A DNA stretch of 43,961 nucleotides from an uncultured Verrucomicrobiota bacterium (lineage in GTDB: Bacteria > Verrucomicrobiota > Verrucomicrobiia > Limisphaerales > CAIQOK01): NCBI GenBank assembly GCA_903873415.1, contig CAIQOK010000034.1:1-43961 (forward strand). Reading direction: 5' to 3'. The position numbers were made by a program, and so were the translations under genes. Of this stretch, positions 1-9,025 are shown piece by piece (within the stretch, counting starts at the first letter, position 1; every line of letters begins with the position of its first letter). The notes under the pieces were generated by a model, which did not search any database, was not told the origin of the DNA, and saw nothing but the letters and a program-made list of their open reading frames with translations.

Positions 1-89
1 GTGGGATCCCTGATCCCGAGTTCAATCCCTACCATCGGATGGTATTCGACTTTCTTGCTCAACGGAATTCCTTCTCGCTGGTTCGGTGA
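1..89 (+). CDS. Possible 3' end of a gene cut by the left window edge
   Basis: One plus-strand frame is open from base 3 to a TGA at 87-89 and encodes about 28 residues, including PEFNPYHRMVFDFLAQR. The composition looks like a real protein C-terminus, unlike the other two frames here. I do not recognise a family from so short a piece. It would be convergent with the HupE-like gene that ends at 270. It could also be random open frame. Confidence 0.3.
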   Translation, partial: GIPDPEFNPYHRMVFDFLAQRNSFSLVR

Positions 90-269
90 CAAATGAATGG
101 ATCACAATGGTTGTCCCAGCGTGCGCTCGGTTCGCTACGCTCACCATCGCTCCGCCTCACCCCAAAGGGGCGAAGCAGCAGGGAAAGAAAGCAATTTACA
201 CCGGCAATTTTTCCCCCGCTTCCTCAGTGCCGCATGCGCAGAATGACATTGTTCGACCGCATCTGGCAT

Positions 270-1439
270 TCAGCGTGTGAAGACCTGCTGGCGCAGAGCG
301 ATGACCAGATAGTAGGCGCCGCAGGCACTGATGAGTGCGGAGCTCCAACGCACCAGGGAGGGGTGGTGTTGGGCGTGAAGCCATTTTTGTCGGCCCAACC
401 GCAGAAGCCCAAACAACGGCAACACAACCAACTGATGACCGATTTCCACACCCAGGCTGAAGGAGCAGAGCGCCAGCCAGATTCCCGAGGTCGGGAGTCC
501 CTGCATGGCGTCGAGCAGCCCGCCGGCAAATCCCAGTCCATGGATCAATCCAAAGCCAAATGCCACCGCCAGCCGGATCCGTGACCGGGCCCGTTCGGGG
601 CGGAGCACGTTTTCCAAGGCCACCATCACAATGCTCAGGGCAATCACCGGCTCCACGATGAACGGAGGCAGACGTATCAGGCCGAACACGCACAGCCCCA
701 GGGTCAGCGTGTGGGCCAGGGTGAAGACGGCAACAACCTTGAGCATTTCCCAAAAGCTCACGGTGGCGACAACCAGTGCGGCCACGAATAACAGGTGGTC
801 ATAGCCGCCGAGTATGTGCAGCACGCCATGCCGCAGATAGTCGCGGAAAGTGTTCTCTTGTTTCTTTGGGGTGAGGGGATTGGCCGGGGGCGTTTCAGCG
901 GCGCTCCAGCCGGTGGGGACCACTTCGGTTTGGCGACTGCCCAGCAACCAAGTGGTGACGCCTTCGCTATCACTCCATTTCGTCCTTACCACATAGCTGA
1001 TGTCCCACGGAGTGGCGGCGGCGTAGGGCCATTCTCTGAGCATGTCGTGGGAGAAGCGCAGCTCGGTCGGAGGCGGGCTGGGCAGAGGGTATTCCAGTTC
1101 ATACTGATACACCGTCTGTTCCGGTTCGCCGATCCGGCTTGGGGGTGAGAGGGAGACGACACGTCCTGTCAGTGCGTTGGTTCCGGCGGAGATGCTCAGA
1201 TGTTTCAGGACATAATCGCGATGTTTCTCCGCCGCATGATTCAGGATTCCTGTGTTTGTAAGGTTGCACCCCTGGGCAACCGAGAGTTCCTTGAGCGAGA
1301 CATTGATGGCCACTCTTACCAGGGAGGGGGAGAGCTGCACCCACATGGGGTTTTGAAGATCGGGATGTGCCCAGACTTTGGAAGCCAGACCCATCAGTGC
1401 CAGTAAAACGAGCAGGCTGGAACGAAATGACTTTGCCAT
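270..1439 (-). CDS. HupE/UreJ_2-family membrane protein
   Basis: A 389-residue protein with an N-terminal signal peptide ending near VWA-HPD, an extracytoplasmic region of about 170 residues, and a C-terminal bundle of five to six membrane helices. The membrane part carries the HupE/UreJ signatures GYDHLLF, LAHTLTLGL and GLIHGLGFAGGL. Their conserved His and Asp residues are thought in this family to bind or conduct Ni or a related metal ion. The real substrate is unknown. I chose the ATG at 1439, preceded by GGAG at a short spacing; an in-frame GTG at 1454 is possible. It lies 165 bp downstream of the exported intradiol dioxygenase-like gene on the same strand, so the two may be co-transcribed. 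The family assignment is firm and the function is not. Confidence 0.88.
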   Translation of the reverse strand: MAKSFRSSLLVLLALMGLASKVWAHPDLQNPMWVQLSPSLVRVAINVSLKELSVAQGCNLTNTGILNHAAEKHRDYVLKHLSISAGTNALTGRVVSLSPPSRIGEPEQTVYQYELEYPLPSPPPTELRFSHDMLREWPYAAATPWDISYVVRTKWSDSEGVTTWLLGSRQTEVVPTGWSAAETPPANPLTPKKQENTFRDYLRHGVLHILGGYDHLLFVAALVVATVSFWEMLKVVAVFTLAHTLTLGLCVFGLIRLPPFIVEPVIALSIVMVALENVLRPERARSRIRLAVAFGFGLIHGLGFAGGLLDAMQGLPTSGIWLALCSFSLGVEIGHQLVVLPLFGLLRLGRQKWLHAQHHPSLVRWSSALISACGAYYLVIALRQQVFTR

Positions 1440-1604
1440 AGATCTCCGGGACACACCTTAACAGATTCGTTTTGTGTGGATAACAGTCTTTATGCCCGAC
1501 TCAAAAGGTCCAGTGGGGTGAGGGGAAACCCCGGTGGAAATCCGGCTTTCATCCAAGAATCATGAAATTCAAAAGCCTTAGTCCGCCGGGTCGCGCAAGA
1601 ACCT

Positions 1605-2300
1605 TCAACCTTCGGGAGTGATGCCGGGCATCAGATCGAACCGGGCTGAAAGTTCCCCGGCCCGCGAGCCGGGGAGGGGCTTGAAATCCACCGTCACCGA
1701 ATCGCGTGCGGCTTGATCTCCGATGCTGCGCCACAGGGAATCCTTTTGGTTTCCGGGATGGCCTTTGATGAAAAGCTGGGTGGTCCAAGGATCGCGTCCT
1801 TTCACTTTGACTTTGAAATGAATGTGTGGGGCCTGGCGGCCGGGATAGCACGCGGGCTTAAGAGCGCGAAAATAATATTCCCCGGTCGATCCGGTCAGAA
1901 AACGGCCGAATCCTTGGAAATTCGCGTCATACTTGCTCTGCTTGGACTGGTCGGCCAGATACACTCCCGAGTGATCCGCCTCCCAGATTTCAATCGCGGC
2001 GTTGCGGATCGGATCGCCCTTGGCATCGAGCAGCCGGCCGCTGAGATGAACGATCTCGCCAATGGCCGGCGTTAACGAATCATTGATCAGGATCAGGTCA
2101 TTGTCGGTGTCCAAGGGCAGTTTTGGCGGGTAGAATGGGCCTTCGCTCACGCGGGCCGTTTTGGCCGACGGCCGGGTCAGTTCCTCCGCAAAAGCGCCCG
2201 GCACGGTCAGGAAAAGCGCCGCCCAGCTGGTTCCTCGCAGGAATCTGCGGCGCGAAACAGTCAGCCCGGCACTGGATTGGCTTGGAATTATGGACTTCAT
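1605..2300 (-). CDS. Tat-exported intradiol ring-cleavage dioxygenase-like protein
   Basis: A 231-residue protein related to intradiol dioxygenases, the Fe(III) enzymes that open catechol-type rings. It begins with a twin-arginine-type signal (SRRRFLRG, then a hydrophobic stretch ending AFAEEL), so the product should act outside the cytoplasm. The beta-sandwich core is visible: GRLLDAKGDPIRNAAIEIWEA, then a Tyr in GVYLAD, a Tyr in CYPGR and two His in APHIHF. These match the expected Tyr2/His2 iron ligand set. I chose the ATG at 2300 because it puts the Tat motif near the N-terminus; a start at 2351 would add 17 unlikely residues. Exported members of this family often have unknown substrates. 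Its start lies 129 bp from the divergent response-regulator gene, so the intergenic region may hold both promoters. Confidence 0.85.
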   Translation of the reverse strand: MKSIIPSQSSAGLTVSRRRFLRGTSWAALFLTVPGAFAEELTRPSAKTARVSEGPFYPPKLPLDTDNDLILINDSLTPAIGEIVHLSGRLLDAKGDPIRNAAIEIWEADHSGVYLADQSKQSKYDANFQGFGRFLTGSTGEYYFRALKPACYPGRQAPHIHFKVKVKGRDPWTTQLFIKGHPGNQKDSLWRSIGDQAARDSVTVDFKPLPGSRAGELSARFDLMPGITPEG

Positions 2301-2429
2301 GATTTTTGAGGAGTGTGCGAAGCGCTGTTTCCGGATGCAAGCTCGCTTCATCCCGGCTTAAGGTCCGTTTGGCGACAATGTGCGGGACTGGCGGTTTCGC
2401 CGAGTCCATGCTAAACCCATCAGAATGCG

Positions 2430-3080
2430 ATGAGAATTCTAGTTGTAGAGGACGAGCCGGACCTTTTGGCGAGCCTAGCCAGAGCCTTGCGCGAAGAGGG
2501 CTATGCGGTTGATACCGCCGAGAACGGTGAAGAGGCCCTGTTCAAGGCCGAAAGCTACGATTACGACACCATCGTTCTGGATGTCATGCTGCCCAAGCTG
2601 GATGGATGGAGCGTTTTGCGGCGCCTGCGCCAAACCAAGAAGACGCCCGTTCTTATGCTTACCGCCCGGGATGCCGGCCGTGACCGCGTGAGGGGCCTTG
2701 ATTCGGGGGCTGATGATTATGTGGTCAAACCATTTGATCTCGACGAGCTCTTCGCCAGGCTTCGCGCGTTGATCCGTCGCAGTTCCAATCAGACCACCAC
2801 CATCATCGAGGTCGGCGCGGTCAAACTGGACACCGCCGCGCGCCGGGTTTTTTTCCGGGGCCAACCTGTTGAGTTGACGGCCCGCGAATATGCCCTGGCG
2901 GAGTTTTTGGTCCTGCATCGAGGCAAGGTGGTCACCCGGACCGAACTCTACGAGCACCTCTTCGATGAAGATGACAGCACGCTCTCGAATCTCTTGGACG
3001 TGCATGTTTCCAACATCCGGAAAAAACTCGGCGCCGAATTCATTGCCACCCGGCGCGGGCATGGATACTGCATTGAATAG
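2430..3080 (+). CDS. OmpR/PhoB-family response regulator
   Basis: A 216-residue two-component regulator. The receiver domain (about 1-115) has the acidic pair E7/D8, phospho-acceptor D51 in VLDVMLP, T78 in LTARD and K100 in VVKPF. The C-terminal half (about 125-216) is an OmpR-type winged helix (ELTAREYALAEFLV, then VHVSNIRKKL). It should bind DNA as a phosphorylated dimer. The sensor kinase gene follows 104 bp downstream on the same strand and is the likely partner. The divergent dioxygenase/HupE pair is a plausible target by position only. The sequence is close in style to QseB/PmrA-like regulators, but that does not identify the signal. Confidence 0.95.
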   Translation: MRILVVEDEPDLLASLARALREEGYAVDTAENGEEALFKAESYDYDTIVLDVMLPKLDGWSVLRRLRQTKKTPVLMLTARDAGRDRVRGLDSGADDYVVKPFDLDELFARLRALIRRSSNQTTTIIEVGAVKLDTAARRVFFRGQPVELTAREYALAEFLVLHRGKVVTRTELYEHLFDEDDSTLSNLLDVHVSNIRKKLGAEFIATRRGHGYCIE

Positions 3081-3184
3081 GCCGTGAACAAAGAACCCAT
3101 CAAACGCCGCGCTTCGAATTTCGGAAGGCCTTCCTCAGAGGGAACCGCCCGCATCTGGCCGGGGCTTTGCGGGTTCTGCAGACC

Positions 3185-4687
3185 ATGATTTTCAAATCCA
3201 TCAAATGGCGGTTGCAGTTGTGGTATGCCCTGATTCTGACGGTGTTGCTCGCAGGGTTCGGATTTACCGCCTTCCAACTGGAGCGGGGGCGTGTCTTGCG
3301 GCCGATCGACGAGGGGCTTCAGCATCGGGCCAATGCGCTCGCCAACATGCTTCGCCCCCCTCCCAATCGGGGTCGCGAGGGGGAGCCTCCAGGAGAGGAG
3401 CCTCGCGGGCCCTGGCACAGGGACGACCGGCCGTCGGACGATCCCGCACCCGGACATGGGCTTGCGACGAGGCTGCCCGAGTTTGCAGGCCGCCCCTTCC
3501 TGCTTCCGCGCCAGTTGGCGGGATTGTTCGAGGAGGCGGATACCAACGGGTTTTACTTTGCCTTGAGCCGGGATGGAAAAGTGGTTCTGTCTTCGAAGAA
3601 TATTCCAGCCGGTCTGGTTTTTTCGGGGGCTCTTTCCCGCCCGCCCAACCCGCCTGTCTCGCGCGGAGCATGGCGGGAGATGCTCTTTTTCCCTTCTCCC
3701 TCCGGAAGGGTTGATGGCGAGATTGTTGTTCTGGTCGGCCGCTCCATTGCTGTCGAGTTGGACCTGCTGCATCGTGTGGCCCTTATGCTTTCTGCGGTGG
3801 GCGGTGGAATCTTGCTTCTTGGTCTGGCCGGTGGCAGTTGGATTGCCACCCGGGCGATTCGGCCCATCCAAGAAATCAGCGCCACGGCGCTTAAAATCTC
3901 CGCAGGCGACCTCTCGCGGCGGATTGATGCCGCGGATACGGAAAGCGAGCTGGGCCAGATGGCTATGGTGCTCAATTCCACCTTTGCCCGGCTGGAGTCT
4001 GTCTTTTCTCAGCAGCGGCAGTTCACTTCGGATGCAGCCCATGAACTGCGCACGCCGGTCGCGGTGATTCTCACCCAAACCCAGACCACGCTCAACCGTG
4101 AGCGCAGCCCGGAAGAATACCGTCAAGCCCTTCAGTCCTGTCAGCGTGCCGCCCAGCGGATGCGGCGGCTCATCGAGTCCCTTCTGGCAATTGCCCGTTT
4201 GGATGCCGGGCTGGAAAGCCCTTCCGAATCCCCCTTTGACCTGGCGGCCTCCGTTCAGGACTGCATGGAGCTCGTCAAGCCTCTGTCGCAAGAGCGTGGA
4301 ATCAGGATGTTTGGCGCTTTGAATCCCGTGTCCTGCCTGGGGGATGAGGATCGCATCGGACTAGTGATCAACAATCTGCTCACCAACGCCATCCACCACA
4401 ACCATGCCGGCGGGGAGGTGCAGGTCAACACCCGGCTGGAGAAGGGGGTTGCGGTGCTGACTGTGTCAGACAATGGGCCGGGGATTGCGGCGGAGCATCT
4501 GCCCCACATTTTCGAGCGGTTTTATCGGGTGGATACCGCCCGGACCAGTGTGGAGGGACGGGTCGGTTTGGGCTTGGCCATCTGCAAGTCCATCGTGGCA
4601 AGCCATGGTGGGACCATCGAGGTTCTCAGTCAGGCGGGGGCCGGGGCCGCCTTCACAGTGCGGCTGCCATCTCCAAGCCCGGCATAA
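3185..4687 (+). CDS. Two-component sensor histidine kinase
   Basis: A 500-residue membrane kinase. It has a first membrane helix near residues 9-28, an extracytoplasmic sensor region of about 165 residues that includes a Pro/Arg/Gly-rich stretch, and a second helix near 198-220. A HAMP linker follows, then a HisKA domain with H286 in DAAHELRTPVAV. The HATPase domain shows the N box NNLLTNAIHHN, DNGPGI, HIFERFYRVD and GLGLAI. All catalytic boxes look intact. The ATG at 3185 was preferred to an upstream TTG at 3167. It should autophosphorylate and pass the phosphate to the response regulator encoded just upstream. The signal is unknown. Confidence 0.93.
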   Translation: MIFKSIKWRLQLWYALILTVLLAGFGFTAFQLERGRVLRPIDEGLQHRANALANMLRPPPNRGREGEPPGEEPRGPWHRDDRPSDDPAPGHGLATRLPEFAGRPFLLPRQLAGLFEEADTNGFYFALSRDGKVVLSSKNIPAGLVFSGALSRPPNPPVSRGAWREMLFFPSPSGRVDGEIVVLVGRSIAVELDLLHRVALMLSAVGGGILLLGLAGGSWIATRAIRPIQEISATALKISAGDLSRRIDAADTESELGQMAMVLNSTFARLESVFSQQRQFTSDAAHELRTPVAVILTQTQTTLNRERSPEEYRQALQSCQRAAQRMRRLIESLLAIARLDAGLESPSESPFDLAASVQDCMELVKPLSQERGIRMFGALNPVSCLGDEDRIGLVINNLLTNAIHHNHAGGEVQVNTRLEKGVAVLTVSDNGPGIAAEHLPHIFERFYRVDTARTSVEGRVGLGLAICKSIVASHGGTIEVLSQAGAGAAFTVRLPSPSPA

Positions 4688-4742
4688 ACCCATTCTTTGG
4701 GCTCGGCATTGAATCCCTTTTTGTTGATTATTGGTGCAGACA

Positions 4743-6911
4743 ATGGAATTGCGTGATTTTGCCGAACGGATCTTATTCGCGACAACGCTGGAAGAAAAAC
4801 TGCGGACTCCGGATGAAATCACCGACTACTTTCCCGGCTCTGCTTTGGCCTTGCCGACGGCCCCCGGCCGGCCAGCCAACTTGGTTTTCAAGCCTTATGG
4901 GACCGGTGAGAAAAGTGATTTTCCCGGGCTGCACCGGCTCGAACAGACTGAGGAGCGGGGCAAGCTGCTGCATTTTTTCGCGAACCACGAGCTGCTGGCC
5001 ACGGAGTTGATGGCGTTGGTGCTGCTCCGCTTTCCAGACGCGCCTCCAGCCTTCCGGCGCGGCGTGTTGCAGACCCTTCAGGACGAACAGGAACACACCC
5101 GTCTTTATATTGGGCAGATGAAGTCCTGCGGCGTTGGGCTGGGCGACTTTCCTGTCAGCGGCTATTTCTGGCGCTGCGTGGCTCCGATGGAAAACCCCAT
5201 TGATTACGTGGCTGGACTGAGTTTGACGTTTGAACAAGCGAACCTGGATTTTGCCGGCCACTACGGTCGATGTCTGGCGGCGGTGGGCGATGCCTCTTCC
5301 GCAAGACTGCTTGAGAAAATCTATCGGGACGAGATTGGTCATGTCGCAGTGGGGTTGAAATGGTTTCGCCGCTGGAAAAACCCCTCGCAAACGGATTGGG
5401 CGGCATTCTGTCAGGCGTTGAAATTTCCGCTCTCCCCCCAGCGCGCCAAGGGGTTCACTCTGAACATGGCCGGACGCCGTGCCGCCGGATTCGATCCGCA
5501 ATTCATCGCCGAGTTGAACGTCTATTCCCAGTCCAAAGGCCGCACCCCGAGTGTTTTTGTCTTCAATCCTTTTGCGGAGGGCTTTATTGCAGAAGGCGGC
5601 GCGTTTAATCCCACCCGGGTGCAGTTGCAATTGGCGCGCGACTTGGAAAACCTTCCCCAGTTCCTTTGCCGGCAGGACGATATTGTGTTGCTGCAGCGCA
5701 AACCCTCGGTGGAGTTCCTCAGCGGTATCAAGGAGGCGGGATTCCCGCTCCCGGAGTTTGTCGAGTTGCCGGCCCTCAGCCCTGCGGGTCGAGGATCGGC
5801 ATTCCGCGGCTTGGCCTCACGAAAGCTGGGCCGCCTCTGTCCATGGGCTTGGGGAACGGACAGCTTCAAATTGCTCAAGCCTCTGTTTGGCAGCGTCACC
5901 GGCGAGGTTCGCGGCGATGATCAGCGCTTCAATCCGGGTTTGGCTCGGCTCTATTCCAAGGCTTGGAGCGCGGGATTCCTCCGGGATATCATTTCGGATG
6001 GATACTGCGGCGACGGGGCTCGCGGCTTGAAAACGACCGACGCGCAAAACTGGCTGTGCACCGAAAATGAAGTCGGGGTGGCGGTCAACTCGATGCCCGG
6101 GGTGAGGGACGCGATCGCCCGGATCCGCGGTCGCGGCCATCACCCAGTGGTGGTCAAGGAGGCTCTGGGCTTGGCGGGAAGCAACGCGCTGAGGCTCTTT
6201 GAACCGGAAGTGCTGGAGACACAGACGCGCTGGATGTCCAAGGCTTTCGCCCAAGGCCGCGAGTTGGTTGTTGAACCCTGGCTGGAGCGCCTGCAGGACT
6301 TTTCCGTGCAACTGGAAATGTCCGGGGCGGGTTTGAAGCTCTGCGGCTACACCGGCCTGGTGACCGACGCCCGCGGTCAGTTCCAGTCCAACTTTGCCGA
6401 GTCGCATCACCACAAGCGCCTGCCAGAGGGCATCCCGTCGCTTTTTATCGGCCGGCCCGACATCACCGGCCGGATCCTGTTTTTTTACGAGCGGTTGATA
6501 GCCCGTCTTGAGAAGGAGTTGCGCAACCTGAATTTCGCCGGCCCGGTCGGCATCGACGCCTTTGTTTACCGCGATACGGCCGGCGGGGTGCGATTGAAGC
6601 CGGTGGTGGAGATCAACCCCCGTTTCACCATGGGGCGACTGCTGGTGGAATTGATGAGGCACTCCTGTCCGGGCAGTTTTGGGTCTCTGCGGCTGGTCAA
6701 TGGGGCGGTTCTCAAGCAGGCAGGCTTGGGGACTTTTTCAGACTATGCCTGCCGGTTGGTGGAGCAGTTCCCCTTGCGGTTGGAGGGGCAACCTCAATCG
6801 AGGCTCCGGAGCGGGGCGGTTTGCCTGAACGATCCGGCGCTGGCTCAGGCCTGTCTGGCCGTGTTCCAAGTTGGCGCGGAACCCGCGCTGATTTCCAGCA
6901 AGAAGATTTAG
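4743..6911 (+). CDS. DUF455 ferritin-like diiron domain fused to ATP-grasp-like domain
   Basis: A 722-residue two-part protein. Residues 1 to about 270 match the DUF455 (COG2833) ferritin-like family and contain a full diiron ligand set: E88, E115-x-x-H118, E164 and E197-x-x-H200. The C-terminal part (about 300-722) resembles an ATP-grasp ligase: VVVKEALGLAGSN near 470 (nucleotide-binding Lys and glycine loop), LVVEPWL (hinge), and VEINPRFTMGRL near 622, with the Glu/Asn pair expected to bind Mg-ATP. Stand-alone DUF455 proteins are about 270 residues, so this is a fusion. The likely chemistry is an iron-dependent oxidation together with an ATP-driven ligation, but the substrate is unknown. 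I used the ATG at 4743; TTG 4731 and GTG 4734 are alternatives. It follows the kinase by 55 bp, on the same strand. Confidence 0.85.
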   Translation: MELRDFAERILFATTLEEKLRTPDEITDYFPGSALALPTAPGRPANLVFKPYGTGEKSDFPGLHRLEQTEERGKLLHFFANHELLATELMALVLLRFPDAPPAFRRGVLQTLQDEQEHTRLYIGQMKSCGVGLGDFPVSGYFWRCVAPMENPIDYVAGLSLTFEQANLDFAGHYGRCLAAVGDASSARLLEKIYRDEIGHVAVGLKWFRRWKNPSQTDWAAFCQALKFPLSPQRAKGFTLNMAGRRAAGFDPQFIAELNVYSQSKGRTPSVFVFNPFAEGFIAEGGAFNPTRVQLQLARDLENLPQFLCRQDDIVLLQRKPSVEFLSGIKEAGFPLPEFVELPALSPAGRGSAFRGLASRKLGRLCPWAWGTDSFKLLKPLFGSVTGEVRGDDQRFNPGLARLYSKAWSAGFLRDIISDGYCGDGARGLKTTDAQNWLCTENEVGVAVNSMPGVRDAIARIRGRGHHPVVVKEALGLAGSNALRLFEPEVLETQTRWMSKAFAQGRELVVEPWLERLQDFSVQLEMSGAGLKLCGYTGLVTDARGQFQSNFAESHHHKRLPEGIPSLFIGRPDITGRILFFYERLIARLEKELRNLNFAGPVGIDAFVYRDTAGGVRLKPVVEINPRFTMGRLLVELMRHSCPGSFGSLRLVNGAVLKQAGLGTFSDYACRLVEQFPLRLEGQPQSRLRSGAVCLNDPALAQACLAVFQVGAEPALISSKKI

Positions 6912-6958
6912 CTCTCCATTCCCCGGGTTTTCTGTCATAGTGGAGTCGTCTTAATTTC

Positions 6959-9025
6959 ATGACACCAAAATTATTCTCCGAGTTGGGTCTGTCCGCCGAC
7001 GTGCTGAAGGCCATTGACAAGATGGGTTTTGAACAAGCTTCGCCCATCCAAGCCGAAGCCATTCCCGCAATGCTGACGGGCAAGGATATTGTCGGCCAGT
7101 CCCAGACCGGCTCGGGCAAGACGGCCGCCTTCGGCGCGCCGGCGGTGGACAAAGTCGATGTCGACAAGCGCGCCGTTCAGATACTCATCTTGTGCCCCAC
7201 GCGCGAACTGGCCGTGCAGGTCTCGGAGGAGATCCACAAGCTGGCCGCCTTCAAGCGTGGCCTGCACGCTCTTCCCATTTACGGCGGCCAATCCTACGAC
7301 CGCCAGCTCTTCGGCTTGCGCCAGGGCGCCCACATTGTCATCGGAACCCCCGGTCGGGTCATGGACCACATGCGCCGCGGCACCCTCAAGTTCGACTCGC
7401 TCAAGATGGTCATTTTGGACGAGGCCGACGTGATGCTGAACATGGGCTTCCGCGAGGACATTGAGTTGATTCTGCAGGCGACGCCCAAGGAGCGGCAGAC
7501 GGTGTTCTTCTCGGCCACCATGCCCCGGCCCATCCGCGAGCTGATTGAGAAATACTCGCGCGAACCCCAGAACGTCCGTATCGAGCAGAAGGCCATGACC
7601 GTGCCGACGGTGGAGCAGGTTTATTTTGAAGTGGACCGCCGTTATAAAATCGAACTGCTCACCCGCCTGATTGACATTCATGATCTGAAGCTGGGCATCA
7701 TTTTCTGCAACACCAAGCGCATGGTCGATGATCTGGTGGATCATCTCAACGCCCCAGGGTATTCCGCCGACCGTTTGCACGGCGACATGACTCAAGCCCA
7801 GCGCGATCGCGTGATGAACAAGTTCCGCAAATCCGGCTTGGAATTCCTCGTCGCCACCGACGTGGCGGCGCGGGGCATCGATGTGGATGATATCGAGGTT
7901 GTGTTTAATTACGACCTGCCTTACGACGGTGAGGATTACGTGCACCGTATCGGCCGGACCGGGCGCAAGGGACGCAGTGGCCGGGCCATCTCTTTCGCCT
8001 CAGGCCGCGAGGTGTTCCAAATCCGGAATATCGAGCGCTTCACCAACATGCGCATCCAGCGCGGCAAGCCGCCCACAGCCAACGAGGTCGATGAGGCCCG
8101 CGCCAGCGTTTTTCTCGAGAAGTTGCGGGCCACTCTCGCCGGGGGGGAATTCAAACGCCACGACCGCTTGGTCGAGCGACTTTTGGAAGAGGGGTTTGCC
8201 TCGACCGACATCTGTTCCGCCCTCATTCATCGCCTGCAAAGCGGTGATGGTGCCGCATCCAAACCCCCGCAGCGCGAGGAGGAATACGAACGTCCCCAGC
8301 GCGACGACCGGGGCGAGCGCCGTCAGGACTATCGCGACGATCGCCGCCCGCAATTTGAGGACCGCGCCCCGCGCCCCGCATACCGCGCCCCCGAGCCGGC
8401 ACGGCTGCGCCCCGTCGAGCGCCCTTTGATCTCAAAACCCCAAATCCCCGCCAAACCCTACGCCAGCAAGCCTTTGTCCCCGGTCGCGTCGACCGCCCCC
8501 GGCGGAGGCATTGAAAGAAAGGAGCGCGCGGAATCCAAGCCTGCGGTGAAAGCTTCCGAGGGGATCTCCACCCGGTCATCAACGCCGGCGGTGGCCAAGG
8601 ATGCGGCGGTTGTTGCGCCCGCAAGCGCCGCCTCGGCCCAATCCCAAGCCGCTCAGCCTAAGACGTTTTCTGACGAGGAGATTCTCGCGTCCGTCGGCAA
8701 CCCCGAACCCCAAGCGCAACCCAAACCCGGCGGCAAAGCCAAAGCCTTTCCGGCCGGCGTCACTAAGCCCAAGGTTAGCCGCGCCACCCCCGCCCACCAA
8801 ACCCGGCTCTGGATCAATCTGGGCGAAGAGATGGACATCAAACCCATCGACGTCGTCAACGCCATCGCCGGCGAAACCGGGTTGCCGGGCAAGACCGTTG
8901 GCACCGTGGACATCCGGGAACGGCATCTGTTTGTGGACGTGGATTCCGAGCAGGCCAACAGCATCATTGCCAAGCTCAACCGCGCCGAGATCAAAGGCCA
9001 TAAGGTAAAGGTCAAGACTGCGTGA
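6959..9025 (+). CDS. deaD: DEAD-box RNA helicase, DeaD/DbpA type with C-terminal RNA-binding domain
   Basis: A 688-residue ATP-dependent RNA helicase. The Q motif (FEQASPIQ), Walker A (S48-T55), PTRELAVQ, DEAD at 154-157, SAT at 185-187, the VATDVAARGID region and HRIGRTGR are all present. After the two RecA-like domains (to about residue 370) there is a long low-complexity linker (about 430-600). It starts rich in Asp/Arg/Tyr and then becomes rich in Ala/Pro/Lys. The last roughly 75 residues form a DbpA-type RNA-recognition domain (RLWINLGEEMDIKPIDVV). Members act in ribosome assembly and cold adaptation by unwinding structured rRNA or mRNA. Its TGA overlaps the GTG start of the next gene, so the two are probably translationally coupled. 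Confidence 0.93.
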   Translation: MTPKLFSELGLSADVLKAIDKMGFEQASPIQAEAIPAMLTGKDIVGQSQTGSGKTAAFGAPAVDKVDVDKRAVQILILCPTRELAVQVSEEIHKLAAFKRGLHALPIYGGQSYDRQLFGLRQGAHIVIGTPGRVMDHMRRGTLKFDSLKMVILDEADVMLNMGFREDIELILQATPKERQTVFFSATMPRPIRELIEKYSREPQNVRIEQKAMTVPTVEQVYFEVDRRYKIELLTRLIDIHDLKLGIIFCNTKRMVDDLVDHLNAPGYSADRLHGDMTQAQRDRVMNKFRKSGLEFLVATDVAARGIDVDDIEVVFNYDLPYDGEDYVHRIGRTGRKGRSGRAISFASGREVFQIRNIERFTNMRIQRGKPPTANEVDEARASVFLEKLRATLAGGEFKRHDRLVERLLEEGFASTDICSALIHRLQSGDGAASKPPQREEEYERPQRDDRGERRQDYRDDRRPQFEDRAPRPAYRAPEPARLRPVERPLISKPQIPAKPYASKPLSPVASTAPGGGIERKERAESKPAVKASEGISTRSSTPAVAKDAAVVAPASAASAQSQAAQPKTFSDEEILASVGNPEPQAQPKPGGKAKAFPAGVTKPKVSRATPAHQTRLWINLGEEMDIKPIDVVNAIAGETGLPGKTVGTVDIRERHLFVDVDSEQANSIIAKLNRAEIKGHKVKVKTA

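Noticed and set aside
2948-4291. A 447-codon open frame on the minus strand
   Set aside because: It lies antisense to the response regulator and histidine kinase, whose plus-strand motifs are complete. The minus translation is low-complexity, Gly/Arg/Gln-rich and without domains.
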